A DNA stretch of 16,496 bases from Halieaceae bacterium UBA3479 (GTDB lineage: Bacteria > Pseudomonadota > Gammaproteobacteria > Pseudomonadales > Halieaceae). This document shows, piece after piece, positions 1 through 6,838 of this stretch (within the stretch, counting starts at the first letter, position 1; every line of letters starts with the position of its first letter). The stretch lies in the NCBI GenBank assembly GCA_002377985.1, contig DFQW01000183.1, positions 1 to 16,496 on the forward strand, written 5' to 3'. Below the pieces are notes generated by a model. That model was not told where the DNA came from, ran no database searches, and saw only the letters and a program-made list of their open reading frames with translations. The position numbers were made by a program, and so were the translations under genes.

Positions 1-1121
1 TAGGTCGGAAACCCACCCTCGCACGCCCCGGTCACCTCGTTGGTGTAGTAGCACTGGCTAAAAAGATAATGGAAATAGGCGGCATAGGATTGGGTATCGT
101 GCTGATAAAACATGTCCCGATCGTAGTAGGACGTTGCCGATACCAGTTGTGCAAAGCCCAGGTCGCCTTCGATTACGAGGCTGGTCTGCATCCATTCGTC
201 AGTCCGGAACTCTTTGGCAAACTTCACCGTTTCCAGGTCACCCACGGCCGGGTCATAGTCGTTGAAGCCGTCGGCCTCTACGTCCTGATAATTGGCGGTG
301 GCGGTGACGGTCCAGTTATCGTTTACCAGCCAGCGAATGGCCGCGCGAGCACCTTTCCAGTCGACGTCATTAATATCCTCTGCCAACAGCCCGCTGTTGT
401 TCTTCAGTCCGCCGAGGCCGGTGCCAAAGTAATCGTCATAGACCGTGTTGCCTAAAACATTGTCGATATAGCCCGCATCACGAGCACTGAATCCAGAGAG
501 ACGAATGGCGACGCTATCGCTTAACGGAATATTGACGGTGCCGTCGATGTCGTAGCCGGTGCCGCCATCAGTCGTGCTGGACACACCGCCGCCGATATTG
601 GCTTCGAAACCACTAGGATCCGGTTTATTCGTGATGACTCGAACCGCGCCACTTTGCGACGATGCGCCATAAAGGGTCGATTGTGGGCCGGCGAGGGCTT
701 CGATTCTGGCCAGATCAACCGGATAGATGTCGGGCGCAAAAGACGTTTGCGACATCGGCTGTTCGTCGAGATAAATCGCCGCGGTCGGATCGACTAAAAA
801 GCCGCCACCATCACTTACGCCCCGGAAAACGATCGTGTTTTGTCCGGGCGTAGTGGTTTGAATGTTCAGACCGGCCACGAAGCGGGAGAAGTCTTCCAGC
901 GTGGTGATGCCCTGCTTTTGAATATCCTCACCCGAGAGCGACTGCACCATCATCGGGATATCCTGCGAGGATTCTGCCCGCTGGCGCGCAGTGACCACCA
1001 CTTCCTCTAATTCTGCGCTCCAGGCGAGACCCGCGCCACCGGTCCCGATGGCGGCTGCAACGCCAGCGGTTATGGCTCTTCGCCGAAAGAGAGCGTTCTG
1101 TTGTCCTGACGAATCCGTCAT
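1..1121 (-). CDS. TonB-dependent outer-membrane receptor, N-terminal part (runs off left edge)
   Basis: The frame is open from an ATG at 1121 to the window edge, 373 codons with no stop, so only the N-terminal part is present. Residues 1-36 form an export signal ending AWSA, with an arginine run (FRRRA, 12-16) before the hydrophobic core. EEVVVTA (39-45) looks like the TonB box. A plug domain follows, with IPMMVQSLSGEDI near 55-67 and the hallmark GPQSTLYGASSQSGAVRVI at about 145-163. From about 175 on, alternating polar/aromatic strands suggest the start of the 22-strand barrel. Receptors of this family import siderophores, vitamin B12, oligosaccharides or aromatic compounds across the outer membrane using TonB energy; the substrate cannot be read here. 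GAGGAA about 6 bases upstream supports the start. It is transcribed divergently from the LysE-type exporter. The barrel and C-terminal aromatic residue lie outside the window. Confidence 0.95.
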   Translation of the reverse strand, partial: MTDSSGQQNALFRRRAITAGVAAAIGTGGAGLAWSAELEEVVVTARQRAESSQDIPMMVQSLSGEDIQKQGITTLEDFSRFVAGLNIQTTTPGQNTIVFRGVSDGGGFLVDPTAAIYLDEQPMSQTSFAPDIYPVDLARIEALAGPQSTLYGASSQSGAVRVITNKPDPSGFEANIGGGVSSTTDGGTGYDIDGTVNIPLSDSVAIRLSGFSARDAGYIDNVLGNTVYDDYFGTGLGGLKNNSGLLAEDINDVDWKGARAAIRWLVNDNWTVTATANYQDVEADGFNDYDPAVGDLETVKFAKEFRTDEWMQTSLVIEGDLGFAQLVSATSYYDRDMFYQHDTQSYAAYFHYLFSQCYYTNEVTGACEGGFPT

Positions 1122-1325
1122 GATGGGTTCCTCGTTGTCGCGTCACCGGCTGTGGCGCGGTGGTCCGTTTTTTTGCTGTGCTTTTCCCACGCCCAGTTTA
1201 GGCGCAAAGAAGATAGGGCTTTGCGGATGACGATATAGCAGATTACGCTCCGGGGCAACTTACTGAAGTCGCGTTTTGTTTCCCTTTGAGAGAGCAGGTC
1301 TCTCCGGGCATGAGGAAGGGATGGA

Positions 1326-1940
1326 ATGAGCGAATCACAATGGCTGTCGCTCGCATTGGTGTGTCTGCTGGGGGCGATGTCTCCGGGGCCCAGTCTGGTG
1401 GTCGTTGTCCGCCAAAGTATTACCGGTGGCAGTCGCGCGGGGATCACCTGTGCCGTCGCCCATGGCGTCGGGATTTTTCTGTGGGCGGCCCTGATGGTGA
1501 GCGGTCTGGGAGCGTTGGTGGTGGCGAGCCCCGATATTTTTCTTGCATTTCGCTTCGTGGGCGCAGCTTTTTTGTTTTATCTGGGAATACAGTCGCTTAG
1601 GGCCACGTCCGCCGGGTCAGAGGAGGTAACAGCCCCGTTCGACGGAAATCATGGGTCGCCCGCCCGCGAAGGCTTTTTGATTGCGCTCACCAACCCGAAG
1701 ATTGCGGTTTTTTTTGCCGCGCTGTTCAGTCAGTTTATCCGCCCCGATGCGCCGGCTGTTGCGCAGTGGATGATTGCGGGCACCGCTGCGATCATCGATA
1801 TCTTGTGGTATGCCGCGGTAGCGCTGCTCCTCTCCCGGACCGCGGTGCTCGCGCAATTCCAGCGCCACAATTTATTGTTGAGCCGGGTTTTCGGGGCGAT
1901 ACTTATCGCCGTGGCGTTCTCTGTGGTCTTCGCGGTGTGA
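1326..1940 (+). CDS. LysE/RhtB family amino-acid exporter
   Basis: This 204-residue protein has about six hydrophobic segments, the usual size and topology of the LysE/RhtB/ArgO translocators, which export amino acids or related small molecules across the inner membrane. The first helix carries the family signature near residues 19-22 (SPGP, for the usual TPGPN), followed by a charged GGSRAG loop. The second half has NPKIAVFFAALFSQF, the typical NPKAALFF motif. The ATG is preceded by AGGAAGGG (1313-1320) at good spacing. A small hairpin (GAGAGA/TCTCTC, 1288-1304) lies just ahead of that ribosome site. It is divergent from the receptor gene, and 79 bases separate it from the MFS gene downstream, so the two plus-strand genes may share a transcript. 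The substrate (for example threonine, homoserine or lysine) cannot be told from sequence. Confidence 0.93.
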   Translation: MSESQWLSLALVCLLGAMSPGPSLVVVVRQSITGGSRAGITCAVAHGVGIFLWAALMVSGLGALVVASPDIFLAFRFVGAAFLFYLGIQSLRATSAGSEEVTAPFDGNHGSPAREGFLIALTNPKIAVFFAALFSQFIRPDAPAVAQWMIAGTAAIIDILWYAAVALLLSRTAVLAQFQRHNLLLSRVFGAILIAVAFSVVFAV

Positions 1941-2019
1941 TCAGCTCGTTGGTCTTGGGTTTTTTGACGAGGCTCTGGCGTTTGCAGGCCCGCTGTCTGG
2001 TTTGAAGGAGTAGGGTGTG

Positions 2020-3267
2020 ATGGGAATACGCTGGCGTATCGCCCTCCTGCTGGCGGTGATTACCACCATAAACTACATCGATCGCTCGGTGTTTGGGGTG
2101 GTTGCTCCGGTAGTACGCGAGCAGTTTGGTATCGGCGATGCCGACTACGGACTAATAACCAGCGGTTTTCTGTTTGCCTACGGGCTCGGTCAGCTGATTT
2201 CTGGCCCGATTATTGATCGGCTGGGTACCAAACGCGCTTTCAGCCTCGCAGCAATATTTTGGAGTCTTGCCACTATCTTGCATGCGCTCGGGCGCGGCTT
2301 GTGGAGTTTCTTCACGCTGCGCATGGTTCTGGGAATCGCCGAAGCCGCCAATTTTCCTGCGGCCAGCAAGGCGGTGGCGCAGTGGTTTCCCACCCGAGAA
2401 CGTTCGACGGCGGTTGCCATTTTTATGCTGGGTGCGGGGCTGGGGGCCATTATCACGCCGCCGCTAACAGTCTGGACGCTACAGGCATTGGGATGGCAGT
2501 GGGCATTCATTATCCCAGGCTCTCTGGGTCTGCTGTGGGTGTGGTTATGGCATCGGTGGTATCACCAGCCAGAGGACCATCCGACCATCAGCACCGAGGA
2601 GCAGTCATTAATCCTCACTGAGCGATCCGCGCAGAAGAGTAGAGGTAGTTGGGTTGATCTGCTCTCCTACAGGGAATTCTGGGGGATACTGATTGCCAGG
2701 GTGGTGAGTGACTTCCCTTTTTATTTCTTTCTTTTTTGGTTGCCCCAGTACCTGATGGACATTCGAGGCTTTGATCTGAGGGCGATCGCGCTCTTTGCCT
2801 GGCTTCCCTGGGTTGCGGCAGATTTGGGTGCTATGACTGGAGGTGCGCTCAGTTCGGCAATGGTGACCCGCGGTAGCAGTGTCAATCGGGCGCGCAAAAC
2901 CGTGATTTGGCTGGGTGCGATTTTGGTGGCCTGTGCCGTTATCCCGGCGTATTACACCCAGTCTAGTGCGCTGGCGTTGGGCCTGATCTGTTTCGGTTTA
3001 TTTGCCATTCAGATTAAGGGGTCGGTGTTTTTTACATTGCCTACTGACCTTTTTCCGGCGGATCGGGTTGCAACGGTGTGGGGCGTTTTCGGTGCAGTGG
3101 GGAGTTTGGGAGGGAGTTTGCTGGGACTCCTCGCGGGGGTGCTGATTCAGGAATCGGGCTACGAAAGCGTATTTATCATGATCGCTAGCCTCCACCTGAT
3201 CTCTGCGTTACTCCTGCAGATCTTTGTGCCGAGGATAGCGGCGGTTACTCCCCAAACTCCGGCCTGA
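2020..3267 (+). CDS. MFS transporter, hexuronate/anion:cation symporter (ACS) type
   Basis: A 415-residue, 12-helix major facilitator. The N-terminus (INYIDRSVFGVVAP at about 17-30) and the loop 2-3 motif (GPIIDRLGTKRAF, 62-74) are typical of the ACS branch that includes the ExuT, GudP and DgoT sugar-acid transporters. EAANFPAASKAVAQWFPTRE in helix 4 and the following loop is also characteristic of that branch. Proteins of this kind take up hexuronates, aldarates, phthalate or similar organic anions with protons; the real substrate is unknown. A GTG at 2017 directly precedes ATG 2020; GAAGGAG (2004-2010) fits either, and ATG is preferred. It converges with the dehydrogenase operon on the other strand, leaving 128 bases without a clear terminator. 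Organic acid uptake feeding a neighbouring 2-oxoacid dehydrogenase is a plausible but unproven link. Confidence 0.9.
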   Translation: MGIRWRIALLLAVITTINYIDRSVFGVVAPVVREQFGIGDADYGLITSGFLFAYGLGQLISGPIIDRLGTKRAFSLAAIFWSLATILHALGRGLWSFFTLRMVLGIAEAANFPAASKAVAQWFPTRERSTAVAIFMLGAGLGAIITPPLTVWTLQALGWQWAFIIPGSLGLLWVWLWHRWYHQPEDHPTISTEEQSLILTERSAQKSRGSWVDLLSYREFWGILIARVVSDFPFYFFLFWLPQYLMDIRGFDLRAIALFAWLPWVAADLGAMTGGALSSAMVTRGSSVNRARKTVIWLGAILVACAVIPAYYTQSSALALGLICFGLFAIQIKGSVFFTLPTDLFPADRVATVWGVFGAVGSLGGSLLGLLAGVLIQESGYESVFIMIASLHLISALLLQIFVPRIAAVTPQTPA

Positions 3268-3395
3268 TCGCTGCAGGTCGCGGTGGCGGCCAGACGCCAG
3301 GAGACAACGTCCCTGGCTGCCTCTGAAGGCCCACAAAGGCGCCGCTACTTGTCAGGCGCAGGCCGGGGCGATTGAAGCGATGCGGGGCTGGGCTG

Positions 3396-4568
3396 TCAGA
3401 GCGCAGCAAGCTCCTCGCCGAGTACGGCAAGAAACTGTGCGCCCACTGCGCCGTCGATCACCCGATGGTCACATGACAGCGTGGCGTTGAGCACCGTGGC
3501 AATGCGCTGTTCTCCGTTGCTGACCACTACCTGTTGCTTAGCTTTCCCCAGGGCGAGGATGGCGCCCATCGGTGGGTTAACAATGGCGGTGAATTGCGTG
3601 ATGCCATACATGCCCAGATTGGAGACGGTGAAAGAGCCCCCCGAGATATCCTCTTTTGTCAGTTTGCCGTTCTGGGCCTTGTCCGCCAACCCTGTCGTAG
3701 TGGTAGCAATTTCAGCTGGCGATTTACTGTCCGCGTCGTAAATCGTCGCGGGGTAGAGCCCGTCGTCAGTGGCAATCGCGACGGATACGTGGGCCGCGCG
3801 GAATTGATGGATATCATCACCGACCAGATTCACATTGACCCGTGGCTCTTTCATCAGCGCCTGGGCAACACACCAGACAATGAGATCGTTGACTGACACT
3901 TTGACGTTGCCGGATTCGTTTAGCGTGGCGCGATGTGCGAGCAGCCCATCAAGTTCATATTCTGCCGTGAGGTAAAAATGTGGGATGGTTTGCTTGGCTT
4001 CCGTCAGGCGCCGCGCAATGGTTTTGCGCGTCGCGCTGAGCGGGATGACTTCCACGCCCTCGGGCGAGCCTGAATTTCCCCCCGCGGCGGCTTTCACGTC
4101 TTCGTCAGTAATTCGGCCGCGACGACCGGTGCCCGTGACGGTACCGAGATCCACGCCCAACTCATCAGCGAGTCTGCGAACACTCGGGGAGGAACGTGTG
4201 TAGGCATCGCCCGTTTGCACTGTCTGTTTTGCTGCGGCTTGAGCACCCCCATCCTCCGGAGCGGGCTTCGCCGGGGCTTTGTTGTGTTGCGCAATAAAGG
4301 CGTCGATATCACTATCCGCCACATTGGCGCTGGCAATAACCCCCAGCAACGCACCCACCGGGTGCGCATCGCCCTCTGCGACCAGCACGCGACGGAGAAC
4401 ACCGTCCACGGGCGAGTCCCAAACATTTACAATTTTGTCGGACTCCATCTCGAAGACTTCGTCGCCCTTGGCGATGACATCTCCTTCTGATTTGTTCCAG
4501 CTGGTAATGGTGCCCTCAACCATCTCGATGCCCCACTTGGGCACCGCGATCGGATAAATATCGCTCAC
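3396..4568 (-). CDS. E2 component of 2-oxoacid/acetoin dehydrogenase complex (dihydrolipoyl acyltransferase)
   Basis: This E2 core protein transfers the acyl group from lipoyl-lysine to CoA. In order, it has a lipoyl domain (about 1-80, with lipoylated Lys45 in MESDKIVN), an Ala/Pro/Lys-rich linker (97-118), a peripheral-subunit-binding domain (122-160, SSPSVRRLADELGVDL) and the catalytic domain (172-390). The catalytic domain has the DHRVIDG motif near the C-terminus (His368, Asp372). The frame stays open to an ATG at 4754, but that extension overlaps E1-beta and has no E2-like sequence. The true start is GTG at 4568, where AGGAG lies 7 bases upstream and the protein opens with SDIYPIAVPKWG. 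That gives 390 residues, 25 bases after the E1-beta stop. It is the last gene of the operon. A single lipoyl domain suits an acetoin or branched-chain-type complex better than a multi-lipoyl pyruvate complex. Confidence 0.93.
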   Translation of the reverse strand: MSDIYPIAVPKWGIEMVEGTITSWNKSEGDVIAKGDEVFEMESDKIVNVWDSPVDGVLRRVLVAEGDAHPVGALLGVIASANVADSDIDAFIAQHNKAPAKPAPEDGGAQAAAKQTVQTGDAYTRSSPSVRRLADELGVDLGTVTGTGRRGRITDEDVKAAAGGNSGSPEGVEVIPLSATRKTIARRLTEAKQTIPHFYLTAEYELDGLLAHRATLNESGNVKVSVNDLIVWCVAQALMKEPRVNVNLVGDDIHQFRAAHVSVAIATDDGLYPATIYDADSKSPAEIATTTTGLADKAQNGKLTKEDISGGSFTVSNLGMYGITQFTAIVNPPMGAILALGKAKQQVVVSNGEQRIATVLNATLSCDHRVIDGAVGAQFLAVLGEELAAL

Positions 4569-4593
4569 AACTGTGCTCCTGCTTTGACTGTCT

Positions 4594-5595
4594 TCAGGCG
4601 AGAGTGGCTTTGATGGCTGCCGTAATCTTCTCCGCGTCGGGCAAGTAAGCCGCTTCCAGCTCGGGTGAGAAGGGCGTCGGGCTATGAGGCGCACAAACCT
4701 GCTTGATGGGTGCTTTGAGACTCCTGAATGCTTTATCGGCCGCGAGCCCGGCAATATCTGCAGTCAGTCCACAGCGGGGGGGAGCCTCATCAACGATGAC
4801 AAGGCGTCCGGTGGCTTCAACCGACTCCAAAATCGCATTTTCGTCGAGGGGCGAGGTCGTTCTGGGATCAATCAAGTCACAGCTGATGCCCTCTTCGGCC
4901 AGTGCATCTATGACGGCGGCCGCTTTCGGGACCATCTGACCAAAGGCCACTACCGTCACGTCATCCCCTTCGCGCACAAAATTGGCTTGTCCGAAAGGAA
5001 TGGTATACATCTCATCGGGCACTTCTGCGGTTTCCTGATAAAGAATCTTGGGTTCAAAGAACAGCACCGGATCGTCATCCTGAATGGCAGACAACATCAA
5101 GCCTTTGGCATCGTAGGCGTTTGACGGCACGACTACCTTTAGTCCAGGGAACGAGGTCATGACCTGATACATGGCCTGACTGTGTTGGCCCGCCGCGCTG
5201 AACCCGCCGCCGGCCGAAAAACGGATGACAGCGGGGCACCGGCTTTTGCCGCCAAACATATAGCGGAATTTGGCCATCTGATTGACGATTTGGTCCATAC
5301 ATACGCCGATGAAGTCAGCGAACATGATTTCGGCGACCGGGCGCATGCCCACCAACGCAGCACCCGCGGCGGCTCCTACGATGGCTGATTCCGAGATGGG
5401 CGTATCAATGCAGCGATCGGGCCAGCGATGATAGATACCACTGGTAACGCCAAAAACGCCGCCCACCGAACCCACATCGCCAGCACTGCCATTACAGCCT
5501 GCGACATCCTCTCCGATAACAAAAACCGAGTCGTCCTGCTCCATCGCCTGGTGCAGGGCCTCGTTGATCGCATCGCGCATCGTTTTCTCAGGCAT
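4594..5595 (-). CDS. acoB: E1-beta subunit of TPP-dependent 2-oxoacid/acetoin dehydrogenase
   Basis: The 333-residue length is normal for E1-beta (transketolase-like central and C-terminal domains). With E1-alpha it decarboxylates a 2-oxoacid, or cleaves acetoin, and passes the acyl unit to E2. Visible features are VFVIGEDVAG (24-33), TPISESAIVGAAAG (65-78, with the thiamine-contacting Glu69), KFRYMFGGKS (109-118), the conserved HSQ (His138) and DPRTTSPLD (243-251). From memory, the sequence follows Pseudomonas AcoB very closely (QAAKFRYMFGGK, IDLRTTSPLDE, TGRLVVIDEA), which is why acetoin dehydrogenase is preferred over pyruvate or branched-chain complexes. AGGGGGAA stands just before the ATG, and only 12 bases separate it from the E1-alpha stop. 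The alternative is a general pyruvate-like dehydrogenase; class is certain, substrate less so. Confidence 0.93.
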   Translation of the reverse strand: MPEKTMRDAINEALHQAMEQDDSVFVIGEDVAGCNGSAGDVGSVGGVFGVTSGIYHRWPDRCIDTPISESAIVGAAAGAALVGMRPVAEIMFADFIGVCMDQIVNQMAKFRYMFGGKSRCPAVIRFSAGGGFSAAGQHSQAMYQVMTSFPGLKVVVPSNAYDAKGLMLSAIQDDDPVLFFEPKILYQETAEVPDEMYTIPFGQANFVREGDDVTVVAFGQMVPKAAAVIDALAEEGISCDLIDPRTTSPLDENAILESVEATGRLVIVDEAPPRCGLTADIAGLAADKAFRSLKAPIKQVCAPHSPTPFSPELEAAYLPDAEKITAAIKATLA

Positions 5596-5607
5596 TGCGA
5601 TTCCCCC

Positions 5608-6588
5608 TCAGGCCGTCGCGGTGTATTGAATGTAAACATCTTCTGTGACTTGCTCTGCGGTCGGGCGTGCGGCCGCTTTGGCGTCTTTCACAGATTGATC
5701 GATTTCTGCCAGCACTTCGGCATCGATCGCATCGAGCTCGGCCGCACTCAGTTCACCCGTCTCGGCCATTCTTTTGCGGAAGTTTTTCAGCGGGCAGTGG
5801 TTTTCTCGCAAGTCCTCGAGTTCGCCCGCGGCGCGATACGCCTGTGGATCACCCACAAAGTGGCCGTGATAGCGACCTTGCTCGGCAAAAATACCTGCGG
5901 GGCCGTTGCCCGCGCGGGCATGAGCGATGGCTTTACCCGCGGCCTCGTAGACGGCAAAGAAATCGGCGCCGTCAGCCACGAATACCGGGAAGCCAAAGGC
6001 TTCGGTGCGCGCCTTGAGGTCATCACACCCGACTGCGTAATTGATTGAGGTGTGCTCCGAGTAATAATTGTTCTCGATCACGAAAATAGCGGGGACTTGC
6101 AGTACCACCGCCATATTCATGGCTTCAAAGCACGTTCCCTGATTGACCGAGCCGTCTCCGGAAAATGACACGGCGACTTTGCCGTTCTTGCGAATCTTCG
6201 CGGCCAATGCGGAACCCACCGAAATAGGGGGTCCCCCCGCAACGATGCCGTTGGCACCCAAAATTCCCTTGTCAATATCGGCCACGTGCATGGAGCCGCC
6301 CTTGCCTTTGCACAAGCCTTCTGATGAGCCAAACAGCTCTTTCATCATGCCCGAGACATCGGCACCCTTGGCGATACAGTGGCCGTGGCCGCGGTGCGTA
6401 GAGATAATGGTGTCGCTCTCATCCAAGTGAGCACAAACGCCAACCGCATTGGCTTCCTGTCCCGTGTAGAGATGGGTAAAGCCCGGAATCTGGCCGTTCA
6501 TGATTTCGGCGTTGACGCGTTCCTCAAATTCGCGAATCGTCTTCATAGAGCGATAGGCATTCAGGAGGGTTTCCTTTGGAATCGACAC
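5608..6588 (-). CDS. acoA: E1-alpha subunit of TPP-dependent 2-oxoacid/acetoin dehydrogenase
   Basis: The thiamine diphosphate-binding subunit. The TPP motif runs from GDG (144-146) through 26 residues to ENN (172-174). STHRGHGHCIAKG (63-75) and KGKGGSMHVAD (94-104) are the phosphorylation-loop-type and active-site segments of this family, and RYHGHFVGD follows near 240. The wording closely matches remembered AcoA proteins (PGFTHLY, GHGHCIAKG, FFAVYEAAG), so an acetoin-type substrate is favoured. A GTG start at 6588 is chosen because AGGAG lies 7 bases upstream and the first residues (SIPKETLLNAYRSMK) match the family; the frame stays open for 19 more codons that look non-coding. It gives 326 residues, the usual length, and is the first gene of the operon. 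Confidence 0.93.
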   Translation of the reverse strand: MSIPKETLLNAYRSMKTIREFEERVNAEIMNGQIPGFTHLYTGQEANAVGVCAHLDESDTIISTHRGHGHCIAKGADVSGMMKELFGSSEGLCKGKGGSMHVADIDKGILGANGIVAGGPPISVGSALAAKIRKNGKVAVSFSGDGSVNQGTCFEAMNMAVVLQVPAIFVIENNYYSEHTSINYAVGCDDLKARTEAFGFPVFVADGADFFAVYEAAGKAIAHARAGNGPAGIFAEQGRYHGHFVGDPQAYRAAGELEDLRENHCPLKNFRKRMAETGELSAAELDAIDAEVLAEIDQSVKDAKAAARPTAEQVTEDVYIQYTATA

Positions 6589-6596
6589 GATCAGTC

Positions 6597-6663
6597 TCCT
6601 CGGATATGTTTTTTTTAGTTGCTTCCCCGGTCGGGCTGGCATCACAGTACGCTATACCGAGGA
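6597..6663 (-). promoter_or_regulatory. Leader inverted repeat that could cover the E1-alpha ribosome site
   Basis: On the minus strand TCCTCGG (6657-6663) is complementary to CCGAGGA (6597-6603), and the second arm contains most of the Shine-Dalgarno of the GTG start. The 53-base loop contains a small CCC-GACC-GGG stem. A mutually exclusive structure controlling translation is possible, but the stem is only 7 bp. Confidence 0.25.
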
Positions 6664-6703
6664 TACGACGCGGCCTGATGCTCAAGACCCAAAAACTCAG
6701 CGC

Positions 6704-6732
6704 AAGGTACCGCTGACGCGAAAAACAGTCAA
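6704..6732 (-). promoter_or_regulatory. Candidate sigma-70 promoter of the dehydrogenase operon
   Basis: On the minus strand there is TTGACT (6727-6732, five of six to consensus), a 17-base spacer, then TACCTT (6704-6709, weak but with T1, A2 and T6). It predicts a start near 6697 and a leader of about 110 bases ahead of the GTG at 6588. The rest of the 250-base gap has no gene. Confidence 0.45.
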
Positions 6733-6838
6733 CTGTGTTTTTTTTCTGTCGGTGAGTTTTTCCGGTGCGTGGTATTGACCGCCGATCTCTTTGCCAGAAT
6801 GCCTCGATGACAGCTTACGTAAGACGCCTGTGTTCTGC

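Noticed and set aside
69..455. 128-codon plus-strand frame at the left edge
   Set aside because: It is antisense to the TonB-dependent receptor, whose reading frame shows clear plug and barrel features.
1232..1258. TTGCCC/TATATC pair as a promoter for the TonB receptor
   Set aside because: The spacer is only 15 bases and the -35 match is poor.
3296..3317. GCCAGG/CCTGGC inverted repeat between the convergent MFS and E2 genes
   Set aside because: The stem is only 6 bp with a 10-base loop and no T run on either strand, so it is not called a terminator.
4569..4754. 62-codon N-terminal extension of E2
   Set aside because: It overlaps the E1-beta coding end, is Arg/Ser/Pro-rich without family match, and a GTG with a good ribosome site follows at 4568.
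5428..6048. 206-codon plus-strand frame across E1-beta and E1-alpha
   Set aside because: It is antisense to two conserved genes and spans their junction; no family features or ribosome site.
6722..6748. ACAG/CTGT pair followed by eight Ts on the plus strand
   Set aside because: The stem is 4 bp and no plus-strand gene ends nearby; the same bases form the candidate -35 box of the minus-strand operon.
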